NCBI GenBank assembly: GCA_965603495.1
Contig: CBFDDF010000003.1
Location: 62,001-126,000, forward strand
Direction of reading: 5' to 3'
Source: Thiomicrorhabdus sp965603495
GTDB lineage: Bacteria; Pseudomonadota; Gammaproteobacteria; Thiomicrospirales; Thiomicrospiraceae
DNA length: 64,000 bases
Below are positions 51,972 to 62,169 of this stretch, piece by piece; position 1 is the first letter of the stretch, and every line of letters begins with the position of its first letter. The notes below the pieces were generated by a model. The model saw nothing but the letters and a program-made list of their open reading frames with translations, was not told the origin of the DNA and made no database searches. Position numbers and translations under genes: made by a program.

Positions 51972-52047
51972 TTTTTACTATTCCTTTTCTCAAATACTCG
52001 CTAAAATAACGCCTAAAACTCAGGTTGTACAAACATATTGCAAACTT

Positions 52048-52059
52048 ACCAGGCCTGGT
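52048..52059. repeat. Dispersed palindrome ACCAGGCCTGGT, copy 10
   Basis: Exact intergenic copy between the Nudix-ThiE and hisC starts, in the shared divergent promoter region, followed by TATTTTA on the plus strand. Confidence 0.9.
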
Positions 52060-52192
52060 TATTTTACGGTAAAATGTGGTTTACATTAAGAATAACTAAT
52101 GCGCTTTTCACTTCTAACACGTATTCTATTGTTTCTAATTTAAATGCTAGTCCAAACTTTAACCCAATCAACATTCTAAAACGGATTCACAC

Positions 52193-53257
52193 ATGAGCCA
52201 ATTCTGGAGTCAACTTGTTCACACCTTAACCCCTTATGTTCCTGGTGAACAGCCTAAGTTGAACAACTTAATTAAGCTTAACACTAACGAGAATCCTTAT
52301 CCGCCATCGCCTAAAGCTTTACAAGCGATTAGAGATGAAACGGGAGAAAGCTTAAAGCTCTACCCTGACCCTAATGCGGATGTTTTAAAACAGACGATTG
52401 CGGATTATTACCATGTTGCATCAAACCAAGTGTTTGTGGGAAATGGCTCTGATGAAGTGCTTGCGCACGCTTTTCAAGCACTCTTAAAACAAGATAAGCC
52501 GCTACTTTTTCCTGACATTACCTATAGCTTTTACCCCGTGTACTGTGGGCTGTATGAAATTGATTATCAAACCATTCCCTTAACTGACGCGTTTGAAATC
52601 AATATTGAGGATTACCCGGTGGATTGCGGGGCAATTATCTTCCCTAATCCCAATGCACCTACCGGACGTTTATTGCCACTGGATGCAATTGAGGCTCTGC
52701 TACAAAATCATCCCAACAGTGTTGTGTTGGTGGATGAGGCCTATATTGATTTTGGTGGGGAAACTGCCATCTCCTTAGTTAATTGCTATCCCAACCTACT
52801 GGTCACGCAAACCCTTTCTAAATCTCGTTCACTCGCTGGAATTCGTGTCGGCCTTGCCATAGGTCAAGCACCATTGATTGAAGCCCTAGAGCGCGTTAAA
52901 AATAGTTTTAATTCCTATCCATTAGGTCGTTTAGCAATCTATGGTGCTAAAGCAGCTTTTGAAGACCAGCAATACTTTGTAGAGTCTTGCCAAAAGATTA
53001 TTACAACTCGTGAGCAGCTGATCAACACCATGCAACAACTGGGATTTAAAGTCATCCCTTCAGCGGCCAATTTCATCTTCGCGACACATCCTGATTTTCC
53101 AGCAGAACAACTGGCCTTGGCCTTGCGTGAGCAGGCAATCATTGTCCGCTATTTCAATAAGCCACGTATTGACCAATATCTGCGTATTACCATTGGTACC
53201 GATACAGAGAATAAAGCCTTATGTGATGCATTAGCACAGATTGTTTCAACTCAGTAA
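52193..53257 (+). CDS. hisC: Histidinol-phosphate aminotransferase
   Basis: The 354-residue PLP-dependent aminotransferase acts in histidine synthesis. 'IKLNTNENPYPPSPKALQAI' at the N-terminus, 'PNAPTGRLLPLDAIEALL' and the PLP-lysine motif 'TLSKSRSLAGIRVG' are typical. It stands alone, as in many proteobacteria where hisC is duplicated or scattered, and some such copies act on aromatic amino acids. Confidence 0.92.
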   Translation: MSQFWSQLVHTLTPYVPGEQPKLNNLIKLNTNENPYPPSPKALQAIRDETGESLKLYPDPNADVLKQTIADYYHVASNQVFVGNGSDEVLAHAFQALLKQDKPLLFPDITYSFYPVYCGLYEIDYQTIPLTDAFEINIEDYPVDCGAIIFPNPNAPTGRLLPLDAIEALLQNHPNSVVLVDEAYIDFGGETAISLVNCYPNLLVTQTLSKSRSLAGIRVGLAIGQAPLIEALERVKNSFNSYPLGRLAIYGAKAAFEDQQYFVESCQKIITTREQLINTMQQLGFKVIPSAANFIFATHPDFPAEQLALALREQAIIVRYFNKPRIDQYLRITIGTDTENKALCDALAQIVSTQ

Positions 53258-53308
53258 ACTGTATTAATTACGTCTCTCCTTTCGCGCTGAACCATCTGCA
53301 TTGAAAAC

Positions 53309-53347
53309 AAAAAAAACCCATTGAATTAAAATTCAATGGGTTTTTTT
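53309..53347. terminator. Bidirectional terminator between hisC and argJ
   Basis: AAACCCATTGAAT and ATTCAATGGGTTT form a long stem around TAAA with A- and T-runs outside, serving the convergent hisC and argJ genes. Confidence 0.95.
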
Positions 53348-53401
53348 ATCGCTGGGAGCTGCCGAACACTGACAACTTTTCAGTACCTGAGGTTCAATTA
53401 A

Positions 53402-54613
53402 TTAACTACGATATTCAGCGTTAATTTTGACATAATCATATGAAAAATCTGTCGTCCAGATAGTTTCACTGACCGAACCACGATTAAGTTGAATCAGAAT
53501 CGTGATATCGGTTTCATTCATAACCGCTTGACCTGCTTCTTCAGTATAAGTTAAGGCTCTACCGCCATTTTCTACAATGCAAACATCCCCTAAATAAATC
53601 TTTAAGGCATCAACATCTAACTGCTCAACCCCCGAACGACCGACCGCAGCCAAAATACGTCCCCAGTTAGGATCTGAAGCAAACAGTGCAGTTTTCACCA
53701 AAGGTGACAACGCAACAGCATGTGCAACTTTCAAACACTCTTCAGTCGTTTTTCCACCCTCAACAGCGACCGTCACAAACTTGGTTGCACCTTCGCCATC
53801 ACGGATAATCATCTGCGCCAACTCAACCATCACTTCATTAATGGCTTTGGATAAATCAGCATAGGCTTGTGAATCAACGTCATCAATAGTCGGCATATCG
53901 GCCTTTTGAGTCGCCGTCAATGTACAGGCATCATTGGTTGAAGTATCACCATCCACCGTAATTCGGTTAAATGAAAGATTAACCGAATCCGTTAAAACTT
54001 TCTGTAAGCAGGTCTGGTTTATCTTAGCGTCCGTCACAACAAAACCAAGCATGGTCGCCATATTCGGATGGATCATTCCGGAACCTTTAGAGATACCAGT
54101 AATCATGACACTATGACCATCTACCTTAACTTCACGACTGACGGCTTTAGGCACCAAATCCGTCGTCATAATCCCCGCGCAAGCATCTTCCCAACCGGCA
54201 ATTGACAAATTTGCTAAAGCCTCAGGAATCCCCTTCTGAATTTTTTCCATAGGTAAGTTCTGACCGATAACCCCGGTAGAAAAAGGTAAAACCTGTTCAG
54301 GTTGACAACCCAATTCAGCTGCCACCCACGCACAACTCTGTACTGCATCAGCCATTCCTTGGACACCCGTTCCGGCATTGGCGTTACCACTGTTAATCAG
54401 CAAAGCACGTGGCGAATGCGTTTTTAAGTGCTGTTTAGCCAATGTGACCGGCGCAGCACAAAATGCATTCAACGTAAAGCTAGCAGCCGTTAAAGCGCCC
54501 TCTGTTAGTTCCATGATCACTAAATCAGGATTACCGTTCTTTTTGATTTTTGCAGCACAAGTACCAAGATAGACTCCGGCAATAGGATGCATGGTTGGAA
54601 ATAAACTTGTCAT
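53402..54613 (-). CDS. argJ: Glutamate N-acetyltransferase / ornithine acetyltransferase
   Basis: The 403-residue protein runs the acetyl cycle of arginine synthesis, moving acetyl from N-acetylornithine to glutamate. It self-cleaves before the Thr in 'IHPNMATMLGF' (about residue 188), which is present. AAGGA precedes the ATG. It follows secA, as in many gammaproteobacteria. Confidence 0.97.
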   Translation of the reverse strand: MTSLFPTMHPIAGVYLGTCAAKIKKNGNPDLVIMELTEGALTAASFTLNAFCAAPVTLAKQHLKTHSPRALLINSGNANAGTGVQGMADAVQSCAWVAAELGCQPEQVLPFSTGVIGQNLPMEKIQKGIPEALANLSIAGWEDACAGIMTTDLVPKAVSREVKVDGHSVMITGISKGSGMIHPNMATMLGFVVTDAKINQTCLQKVLTDSVNLSFNRITVDGDTSTNDACTLTATQKADMPTIDDVDSQAYADLSKAINEVMVELAQMIIRDGEGATKFVTVAVEGGKTTEECLKVAHAVALSPLVKTALFASDPNWGRILAAVGRSGVEQLDVDALKIYLGDVCIVENGGRALTYTEEAGQAVMNETDITILIQLNRGSVSETIWTTDFSYDYVKINAEYRS

Positions 54614-54676
54614 AATTTTTCCTTAAAATCGCGTAAGTCTACGCCTGTAACATTAATTATAATCTTTGCCTTAAAC

Positions 54677-54703
54677 CAAAAACCCACCAGGCGGTGGGTT
54701 TTA
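54677..54703 (-). terminator. Intrinsic terminator of secA
   Basis: AAACCCACC and GGTGGGTTT pair around AGGC, 33 bases after the secA stop on the minus strand, with a U-tract on that strand. Confidence 0.85.
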
Positions 54704-54735
54704 GAAATTAACTGGTTTGCTTATTTAAGCCTGAT

Positions 54736-57486
54736 TTAGCTTAATTTACCACAACACTGTTTATATTTTTTACCCGATCCACAAGAACAAGGGTCATTGC
54801 GCCCTACCTTTGGTGCTTCCCGTTTAAAAGTACCTTCAACTTCATCATCCGAAACCACAGCACCTTCATCATCTTCTGCACTATTTTGCTTCATTGCATC
54901 CGAAATACTGGCGGCGACAGGATGAGAAGCATCTAAATGCTGGGGACGATTCGCGGCATTCTGCTCATCAAACTCTTCAACATCTTTAGCGCCTTCAATC
55001 TGAACTAAGGATAAGACCTTAACGGTTTCGAACTTAACTTCTTGAAGGAAGTTACTGAACATCTCTCTCGACTCTCGGCGATACTCTTGGAAAGGGTCTT
55101 TTTGCGCATAGCCTCTTAAATGAATGCCTTTACGCAAGTAATCCATTTCAGAGAGATGCTCACGCCATTGCTTATCAATGGTACGCAATAAGACTTCTTT
55201 CTCAAAATGATGACGTGTTTTAGGATCAACTACTGCCATTTTAGCTTTATAGTTTGCTTCTAACTCAGAGACTAGTTTTACAACCAGAGTCTCTTCATAA
55301 AGATCTTTATCGGCATCCAACCATGATTGGATATCGAACTCAGCACCTAACTCTTCATGAATCGCAAGTTCCAAAGCAGGAATATCCCACTGCTCATCCA
55401 AAGAACCTTTTGGCACATAAGTTCCAACCAACTGTTCTACAATTTGCTCACGCAAATCATCCAAAACATCCGTAACATCATCAGAATCCATCAATTCATT
55501 TCGTTGTGCATAAACAACCTTACGCTGTTCATTTGATATATCATCAAATTTCAATAAGTTTGCACGCTCATCTTGATGCAAACGTTCAACTTGTTTTTGT
55601 GCACGTTGGATCGATTTACTGACCATTGAGTGTTCAATTGCTTCTTCTGAATTCATCCCTAGACGCTTCATCATCGACTTCACTTTATCGGAAGCAAAAC
55701 GACGCATTAAATCATCATCGAGAGAAAGGTAGAAACGAGTTACACCTTCATCTCCTTGACGACCAGAACGACCACGTAACTGGTTATCGATACGACGTGA
55801 TTCATGACGTTCAGAACCAATAACCATTAACCCGCCATAACTAAGTACAGCATCATGTCTTGCTTGCCATGCTTTAGTAACTTCAGCTTTCTGCTCATCC
55901 GTTAACTCACCCAAAGCCTCTAATTCCATTTCTAGGTTTCCACCTAAAACGATATCAGTACCACGACCGGCCATATTGGTTGCAATGGTTACTGCACCTG
56001 GCAGACCAGCATTGGCAACAATGTGGGCTTCGTTTTCATGATGTTTAGCATTCAAAACACGGTGCTTAATGCCTGTATTAGTCAGTAATCTTGATAACAA
56101 TTCAGACATTTCAATTGAAGCCGTCCCTACAAGGATCGGTTGTTGAGTCGCAGAAATGGTTCGAATATCATTCACAATCGCTGCAAACTTCCCTTCCATA
56201 TCCAAATAAACTAAATCGGCTAAATCCTGTCTTTTAGGCATTTTATTGGGAGGAATAACCACTACTTCAAGATTATAAGTGGATAAAAACTCACCCGCTT
56301 CAGTATCCGCTGTCCCAGTCATACCAGCTAATTTTTTATACTGTCTAAAGTAATTTTGGAAGGTAATCGAAGCAAATGTTTGGCTTTCTTGCTGAATCGT
56401 TACATCTTCTTTTGCCTCAATGGCTTGATGTAAACCTTCACTCCAACGACGGCCTGACATTTTTCGACCCGTGAACTCATCGATAATGACTACTTCATTG
56501 TCTTCTACAATATAGTCACGATCTTTTTCAAACAACAGATTTGCTCTTAGGGCTGCATTAATGTGAATCATCAACCCGATATTGACTGCATCATATAGAC
56601 TGTCATCAGCATCCAGAATGCCCTCTTCAACAAGCAAAGCCTCAACTTTTGCATGCCCCTGATCCGTTAAATAAATCTGCTTAGATTTTGCATCAATTGT
56701 GAAATCACCACTTGAATCCTTAGTTTCTTCATCTTCCTCACCTTGCTCAAGGTGCTTAATCAATGGATTTATCTTTCTGTAAAGCTCTGCCTTATCTTCT
56801 GCTGGACCTGAGATGATCAATGGCGTACGGGCTTCATCAATCAGAATTGAATCTACCTCATCGATTACTGCAAAATGTTGACCACGCATGACTTTCTCTG
56901 TAGAGAAAATGGCCATATTGTCACGTAAATAATCAAAACCGAACTCATTATTCGTTCCGTAGGTAACATCCATTGAGTATGCTAACTGCTTTTCTTGCTG
57001 TGTTTGGCCACTCAGAATAACCCCGGTCGACAACCCTAAAAACTCAAAAATCTGCCCCATCCATTCGGAATCGCGCTTTGCTAAGTAGTCATTGACAGTG
57101 ATGACATGCACCCCTTGACCACTTAATGCGTTGAGATAAACCGGCAAGGTAGCCACTAGAGTTTTCCCTTCACCAGTACGCATTTCCGCAATTCGACCTT
57201 CATGAAGAGCCATACCGCCCATCATTTGAACATCATAATGACGCATACCAAATACACGTTTTCCAGCTTCTCGGACGACCGCAAATGCCTCAGGCAACAT
57301 CTCATCGAGCGAACTGCCCGCAGCTAGAGAAGCTTTGAATTCAGCTGTTTTTTGCTGTAAATCCTCATCGGACAATTCAGCAAAACTCGCTTCATATTCA
57401 TTGATTTTTTGAGCTATTTTACGGTACTGCTTTAGCATACGCTCGTTGCGACTACCAAAGATTTTCTGAAAGATTGTTAAGGCCAT
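54736..57486 (-). CDS. secA: Preprotein translocase ATPase SecA
   Basis: The 916-residue motor drives proteins through SecYEG. It has a Walker A 'MRTGEGKTLVATLP', DEAD-like 'VIDEVDSILIDEARTPLIISG', 'TIATNMAGRGTDIVLGG' and the C-terminal zinc-binding 'CSCGSGKKYKQCCG' that binds SecB. A short acidic insert (about 245-265) is of no clear meaning. It is divergent from dciA. Confidence 0.98.
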   Translation of the reverse strand: MALTIFQKIFGSRNERMLKQYRKIAQKINEYEASFAELSDEDLQQKTAEFKASLAAGSSLDEMLPEAFAVVREAGKRVFGMRHYDVQMMGGMALHEGRIAEMRTGEGKTLVATLPVYLNALSGQGVHVITVNDYLAKRDSEWMGQIFEFLGLSTGVILSGQTQQEKQLAYSMDVTYGTNNEFGFDYLRDNMAIFSTEKVMRGQHFAVIDEVDSILIDEARTPLIISGPAEDKAELYRKINPLIKHLEQGEEDEETKDSSGDFTIDAKSKQIYLTDQGHAKVEALLVEEGILDADDSLYDAVNIGLMIHINAALRANLLFEKDRDYIVEDNEVVIIDEFTGRKMSGRRWSEGLHQAIEAKEDVTIQQESQTFASITFQNYFRQYKKLAGMTGTADTEAGEFLSTYNLEVVVIPPNKMPKRQDLADLVYLDMEGKFAAIVNDIRTISATQQPILVGTASIEMSELLSRLLTNTGIKHRVLNAKHHENEAHIVANAGLPGAVTIATNMAGRGTDIVLGGNLEMELEALGELTDEQKAEVTKAWQARHDAVLSYGGLMVIGSERHESRRIDNQLRGRSGRQGDEGVTRFYLSLDDDLMRRFASDKVKSMMKRLGMNSEEAIEHSMVSKSIQRAQKQVERLHQDERANLLKFDDISNEQRKVVYAQRNELMDSDDVTDVLDDLREQIVEQLVGTYVPKGSLDEQWDIPALELAIHEELGAEFDIQSWLDADKDLYEETLVVKLVSELEANYKAKMAVVDPKTRHHFEKEVLLRTIDKQWREHLSEMDYLRKGIHLRGYAQKDPFQEYRRESREMFSNFLQEVKFETVKVLSLVQIEGAKDVEEFDEQNAANRPQHLDASHPVAASISDAMKQNSAEDDEGAVVSDDEVEGTFKREAPKVGRNDPCSCGSGKKYKQCCGKLS

Positions 57487-57629
57487 TAAGAGTATTTTCC
57501 GGTTAAAATTTTAAACTGTCAGTTGAGAGAGTATCGGGTGATTTACATTCAATTCTCGACGTTGCACTATCATCGTAATAATGCGGTAAAATATGCGAAT
57601 ATTCTAACACATCTCATAGTGACAACATC

Positions 57630-58061
57630 ATGAAACCTCTATTAAAACAAGCCAGTGGTGCACTAAATAATTTACTTCAAGATGCCCAGCTGTTCCAAGC
57701 ACTCCTTGAGGTTGGTCAAGATGGCCTACCACGTGATCTAAAACCCCACTTAATAGGCGTTAGCTTTGATCAACAGACTTTAATCTTGCAATTAGATGAA
57801 AGTATTTGGGCGACTCAGTTACGCTTTTATGAGCCTAATTTATTAGGCACATTTCAGGAACACTTCCCCCACTTGGAATTGAATCGAGTTAAGGTCAATA
57901 TTTTGCCACAACCCAAAGAAATTCATAAAGTACGCGAAGTCACTAGCTACCCCTCTGCAGAAGATGCACTAGAAATGAATGCCATCAGTGATGAAATTCA
58001 CTCCGAAGGCTTGAGTAACGCCCTTAAAAAACTCAGCCTACGAGCACAAAAAAACCCCTAA
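57630..58061 (+). CDS. dciA: DUF721 protein, DciA-like
   Basis: The 143-residue protein has the DUF721 domain ('LIGVSFDQQTLILQLDESIWATQLRFYEPNLLGTFQEHFP'), including the conserved Trp-Ala-x-x-Leu-Arg motif. DciA loads the replicative helicase DnaB in bacteria without DnaC. The place between secA and lpxC is where this family sits in many gammaproteobacteria. The weak hairpin behind it (58055-58068, four G-C pairs) may be a terminator. Confidence 0.8.
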   Translation: MKPLLKQASGALNNLLQDAQLFQALLEVGQDGLPRDLKPHLIGVSFDQQTLILQLDESIWATQLRFYEPNLLGTFQEHFPHLELNRVKVNILPQPKEIHKVREVTSYPSAEDALEMNAISDEIHSEGLSNALKKLSLRAQKNP

Positions 58062-58108
58062 AAAGGGGCTTTAATGATTTTATTAGTATAGCTAACCTGT
58101 GGTAATCC

Positions 58109-59056
58109 TTACAGCAAAATCTTACTGCTACCATATTTCACAGGCTGTGCACCATCCGCTTTAAAACTCACTAATTCAAAAGCCTCAGGCTGTGCTTGCA
58201 AGGCCCTCAACAATTGATTATTCAACGCATGACCTGACTTATGTGCAGTAAATTCTCCGACAATCGGATGACCTAACATATATAAATCTCCAACCGCATC
58301 AAGAATTTTGTGGCGGACAAACTCATCCTTATCACGCAAACCTTCCAGATTCATTACGCCTTGATCATCTAAACCGATAGCATTCTTTAAACTCGCCCCC
58401 AAACCTAAGTTCTTAGCGCGCAGCATCTCCATATCTTTCATAAAACCAAAAGTACGCGCTCGACTGACTTCTTTAAAATAAGAAGTTGAGGAAAACTCTA
58501 AAGTCATCTTCTCAGCCGTGGCTTTAAAAGCTGGGTGTTCAAAAGCAATTGAGAAGTTTAATCGATAACCTTCATAAGGTAAGAACTCTGCAAAGCCCCC
58601 CTTATCGTTTTCAACACGAATCGGCTTCAAGATGCGCACAAATAGTTTTGGTTCCTCTTGAATCTTAACACCAGCAGATTGTAGTAAAAAAATAAAGTGA
58701 GATGAACTACCGTCCATTATCGGCACTTCATCAGAAGTGATATCAATATATAGATTATCAATACCCACGCCCGCAATCGCTGACATCAAATGCTCAATGG
58801 TTGCAATCTTAACCTTCTCACCATTCTGCTCACTGACAATCGTGGTGCACAACATGGTTTCGCCAACAATCTCTGGAGAAACCTTAAACTCAACTGCTGG
58901 TTGACGATCAATACGTCGGAACACAATCCCGGTATTGACGGGTGCGGGACGTAAAGTCATGACTGACTCATGGCCTGTATGAAGGCCAATACCCTTGGCT
59001 TTGATTGGATTTGCAACTGTTCTTTGATTCAATGGAAGCTCGTCTATGTTTATCAT
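58109..59056 (-). CDS. lpxC: UDP-3-O-acyl-N-acetylglucosamine deacetylase
   Basis: The 315-residue zinc enzyme makes the first committed step of lipid A synthesis. Ligands are the His in 'TIEHLMSAIAG' and the His and Asp in 'RHKILDAVGDLYMLG'. The C-terminal residues include 'AQPVKYGSSKILL'. It lies downstream of ftsA, where ftsZ is expected between them but is missing. Confidence 0.97.
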   Translation of the reverse strand: MINIDELPLNQRTVANPIKAKGIGLHTGHESVMTLRPAPVNTGIVFRRIDRQPAVEFKVSPEIVGETMLCTTIVSEQNGEKVKIATIEHLMSAIAGVGIDNLYIDITSDEVPIMDGSSSHFIFLLQSAGVKIQEEPKLFVRILKPIRVENDKGGFAEFLPYEGYRLNFSIAFEHPAFKATAEKMTLEFSSTSYFKEVSRARTFGFMKDMEMLRAKNLGLGASLKNAIGLDDQGVMNLEGLRDKDEFVRHKILDAVGDLYMLGHPIVGEFTAHKSGHALNNQLLRALQAQPEAFELVSFKADGAQPVKYGSSKILL

Positions 59057-59185
59057 CCCCAGAAAGAGGATTTATCACTAAAATTCAAGCCGAGTATTTT
59101 ATCACAGCTTTTACTGACACTCTGTCAGCCTAACGTAATTATTGCTATTTAATGCTTTTATCGCGTATTAAGACGTAGCAAAAGG

Positions 59186-60433
59186 CTAAAAACTAGACTT
59201 AAACCAACTTTTCATTCTATCAAAAAGTTGGCCTACATCTATAGACTCACCCTTTTCTGGCACTGATAAAACCGCATCGCCTAAATGTTCTTTAGCATAC
59301 AACAACAAACCTACCGTCGTTGCAAAAGAGGGACTATTCACCTCATCAGTTAAACCTTTAACACCATGCGGATAACCTAAACGAACCGGCATATGAAATA
59401 CCTCTTCAGCCAATTCAACCGCACCTTCGACCAAAGAACTTCCACCCGTCAAAACAATACCTGCAGCCAGAATATCTTCAAACCCAGCGCTACGCAACTC
59501 GGCTTGAATCAGCTGAAATAACTCTTCGTACCTTGGTTCAATCACTTCCACCAAGGTCCGTCTTGAAAGACAACGAGCAGGACGATCACCGACACTGGCG
59601 ACTTCAATCTCTTCATCTTTATCAATTAACTGTGGCAAAGCACAGGCGTATTTCTTTTTAATCTCTTCCGCCGCTTGGGTCGGTGTTCTTAATGCGACCG
59701 CAATGTCGTTTGTCACTTGATCGCCAGCCACAGAAATCACCGCTGTATGGCTGATTGCGCCATTATGGAACACCGCAATATCTGAAGTCCCGCCCCCAAT
59801 ATCCACCAAACAAACACCGAGTTCTTTCTCATCTTCCGATAAGACCGCTTCACTCGAAGCCAGTTGTTCCAAAATAATATCAGCCACACCTAATCCGCAA
59901 CGCTCAACACATTTAGTGATATTTTGAGCAGCACTGACTGAACCGGTAACCATGTGTACTTTGGCTTCTAAACGTACACCCGACATGCCGATTGGCTCGC
60001 GAATACCACCTTGACTATCAATAATATATTCTTGTGACAAAATATGTAGAACGCGCTCACCACCTGGAATGGCAATCGTTTGCGCGGCATCCATCACTCT
60101 TTCAATGTCATCTGCCTGCACATCTTGATTACGAATCGCCACCATGCCATTGGAATTAAAGCTTTTGATGTGACTGCCGGCAATACCGACATAAACCGAC
60201 TCAACCGTATAACCAGACATTCTTTCGGCTTCGTCAATCGCATGTTGAATCGATTCGACGGTCGCGTCAATATTAACGACAACGCCTTTCTTCAATCCAC
60301 GAGAAGGGTGCGTCCCCATCCCAACTACTTCAATCTCACCATCAGGTGTTATCTTTCCAATAATCGCAGCAATCTTTGAGGTTCCAATATCTAACCCAAC
60401 CACGGTGTTTGAAGCTTGTTGTTTACGCGCCAT
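59186..60433 (-). CDS. ftsA: Cell-division protein FtsA
   Basis: The 415-residue actin-like protein links FtsZ to the membrane. ATPase-fold motifs are 'VGLDIGTSKIAAIIG', 'VCLVDIGGGTSDIAVF' and 'AAGIVLTGGSSLVEG', and the amphipathic C-terminal helix is 'FDRMKSWFKSSF'. The frame starts at 60454, but the ATG at 60433 ('MARKQQASNTVVGLDIG') has AAGG six bases upstream. The lpxC gene follows; no ftsZ is present in the 129-base gap. Confidence 0.97.
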   Translation of the reverse strand: MARKQQASNTVVGLDIGTSKIAAIIGKITPDGEIEVVGMGTHPSRGLKKGVVVNIDATVESIQHAIDEAERMSGYTVESVYVGIAGSHIKSFNSNGMVAIRNQDVQADDIERVMDAAQTIAIPGGERVLHILSQEYIIDSQGGIREPIGMSGVRLEAKVHMVTGSVSAAQNITKCVERCGLGVADIILEQLASSEAVLSEDEKELGVCLVDIGGGTSDIAVFHNGAISHTAVISVAGDQVTNDIAVALRTPTQAAEEIKKKYACALPQLIDKDEEIEVASVGDRPARCLSRRTLVEVIEPRYEELFQLIQAELRSAGFEDILAAGIVLTGGSSLVEGAVELAEEVFHMPVRLGYPHGVKGLTDEVNSPSFATTVGLLLYAKEHLGDAVLSVPEKGESIDVGQLFDRMKSWFKSSF

Positions 60434-60508
60434 GCTCTGCCTTACCTTTTTCATAAATCTATACTGTCCATTGGGACAAATTACATCTTTTTGTCGAGAA
60501 AATCTACA

Positions 60509-61201
60509 CTAGATCTTCCCAACAATAAAACCATTACTATAGCGTAAATCATAAACCTGTGGTGAGTTTCTCAACGCCTTTGACAGCTTGGGATAAGCCC
60601 GCACAAATTGATTTAATTTCGCATCATCTTCTGTTTGATTCAGAATAATTTTGGAGCCATCCAACAGGTTGATTTGCCAAATACCATCTAACTGTAAACT
60701 CAATGCCGCAATGGTAAATCCAATCGCCGTCAACTTGCTCTGAAAGGCTGAAAGACGCACGAGGATTTTTGCTGAATCCCCCAACTCGCCTGCTAACACC
60801 ACCAGGTTATTGAAACCATCCAACTCTTTTGGATAAAATACGACACCCGCTTGATTAACCAAGCCAGTTTGCTCCCAGCGAGCAACCGCAACTTGCTCTT
60901 TAATGCTGACATACAATTGATCAGGCCAACTCCGTTTCACCAACGCGCTACTCGCCCAATCCAAGCGAGTCAGTTCTGACTGAATGGCTTCTAATTCGAC
61001 TTCCCAAAAAGAACGCCCTAAATAATGTCGCATCACCCCATCAATTTCAGCAGGTTTAACATGCTGGATTTCCGAAACCAATTCGTACTGCTGTATCGGA
61101 CGAAACAAAGGTGAGTCTTCTTGCATCAAAAACCAGGTAGCAACTACTACCCCCCCTAGAATAGAAATTAATACTGCACTACGTAATACTCTTTGCATCA
61201 T
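60509..61201 (-). CDS. ftsQ: Cell-division protein FtsQ
   Basis: The 230-residue bitopic protein has one N-terminal helix ('AVLISILGGVVVATWFLM'), a POTRA domain ('PLFRPIQQYELVSEIQHVKPAEI') and an FtsQ beta domain. It connects FtsBL to the divisome. It overlaps ddl by four bases, so translation is coupled. The alternative start is the next ATG, one codon later. Confidence 0.95.
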   Translation of the reverse strand: MMQRVLRSAVLISILGGVVVATWFLMQEDSPLFRPIQQYELVSEIQHVKPAEIDGVMRHYLGRSFWEVELEAIQSELTRLDWASSALVKRSWPDQLYVSIKEQVAVARWEQTGLVNQAGVVFYPKELDGFNNLVVLAGELGDSAKILVRLSAFQSKLTAIGFTIAALSLQLDGIWQINLLDGSKIILNQTEDDAKLNQFVRAYPKLSKALRNSPQVYDLRYSNGFIVGKI

Positions 61202-62103
61202 TTTGTGGTCTGGAGAATTTCAAGAACCAACTGCTCGAAAGAAAGACCAGCGGCTTTGGCTGCCATCGGAACTAAGCTGTGGTCTGTCATCCCTGGCACT
61301 GAATTCAATTCAATCAACCAAGGTTGATTATGTTCATCCAACATCAAATCAACACGCCCCCAGCCTTTAGCACCTATGACATTAAAGGCCTGCAGCACTA
61401 GAGTTTGGATTTTACCGGCGGTGTCTGCATCTAAATCACATGGACAGATATATTGTGTATCATTTGACTGATATTTCGCTTCAAAGTCATAAAAATCGTG
61501 CGTTGTTTTTAATTCAATTAAAGGGAGCGCCTCGTTATTGAGTACGCCTCCAGTAAATTCACGACCGGTAATCCACTGTTCAATCAAAACTTCAGAATCG
61601 TACTGTTGCGCGAAAGCAACGGCATCCACCAATTCGGCTTGATTATTAACCTTGCGCATACCAATACTAGAACCTTCATGTGAAGGTTTGACAATCACCG
61701 GAAATGGAATGGAAAAGCGTTCAATCTCTAAAGGCAGAGATTCAGAGACCCAAACAAACTTAGGAGTCGGCAAACCAGCTCCTAACCACATCCATTTAGT
61801 GCGTAACTTATCCATTGCCACAGCAGAGGCGGTCATCCCGCTACCGGTATAAGGAACGCCTAAGTCTTCGAGGATTGCTTGCACTACACCATCTTCACCC
61901 CAGCGGCCGTGTAAAGCTATGAAAGCACGGTCATAACGCTGTGCAACTGCTTGAATATCTTCAAGAGACTTCACATCGAGAGCGGTTGCATCTATACCTT
62001 GTGCCTGCAGCGCTTGAGTGACAGCTTGACCACTCTTCAAAGACACTTCTCGTTCAGCGGCTTTACCGCCCATAAGCACTGCAACCTTCCCCCAATTACT
62101 CAC
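61198..62103 (-). CDS. ddl: D-alanine-D-alanine ligase
   Basis: The 301-residue ATP-grasp enzyme supplies the D-Ala-D-Ala end of peptidoglycan. Typical sequences are 'VAVLMGGKAAEREVSLKSG', 'HGRWGEDGVVQAILEDLGVPYTGSG', 'VIVKPSHEGSSIGM' and 'ELNSVPGMTDHSLVP'. It starts with a GTG at 62103, with AAGGA seven bases upstream. The murB gene, usual between murC and ddl, is missing. Confidence 0.97.
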   Translation of the reverse strand: MSNWGKVAVLMGGKAAEREVSLKSGQAVTQALQAQGIDATALDVKSLEDIQAVAQRYDRAFIALHGRWGEDGVVQAILEDLGVPYTGSGMTASAVAMDKLRTKWMWLGAGLPTPKFVWVSESLPLEIERFSIPFPVIVKPSHEGSSIGMRKVNNQAELVDAVAFAQQYDSEVLIEQWITGREFTGGVLNNEALPLIELKTTHDFYDFEAKYQSNDTQYICPCDLDADTAGKIQTLVLQAFNVIGAKGWGRVDLMLDEHNQPWLIELNSVPGMTDHSLVPMAAKAAGLSFEQLVLEILQTTK

Positions 62104-62169
62104 TCTAAATTCCTTTTAATCTTTTTTACACGGATATGCTTAAATTGTTTTTATGACTGGTAATTCGGC

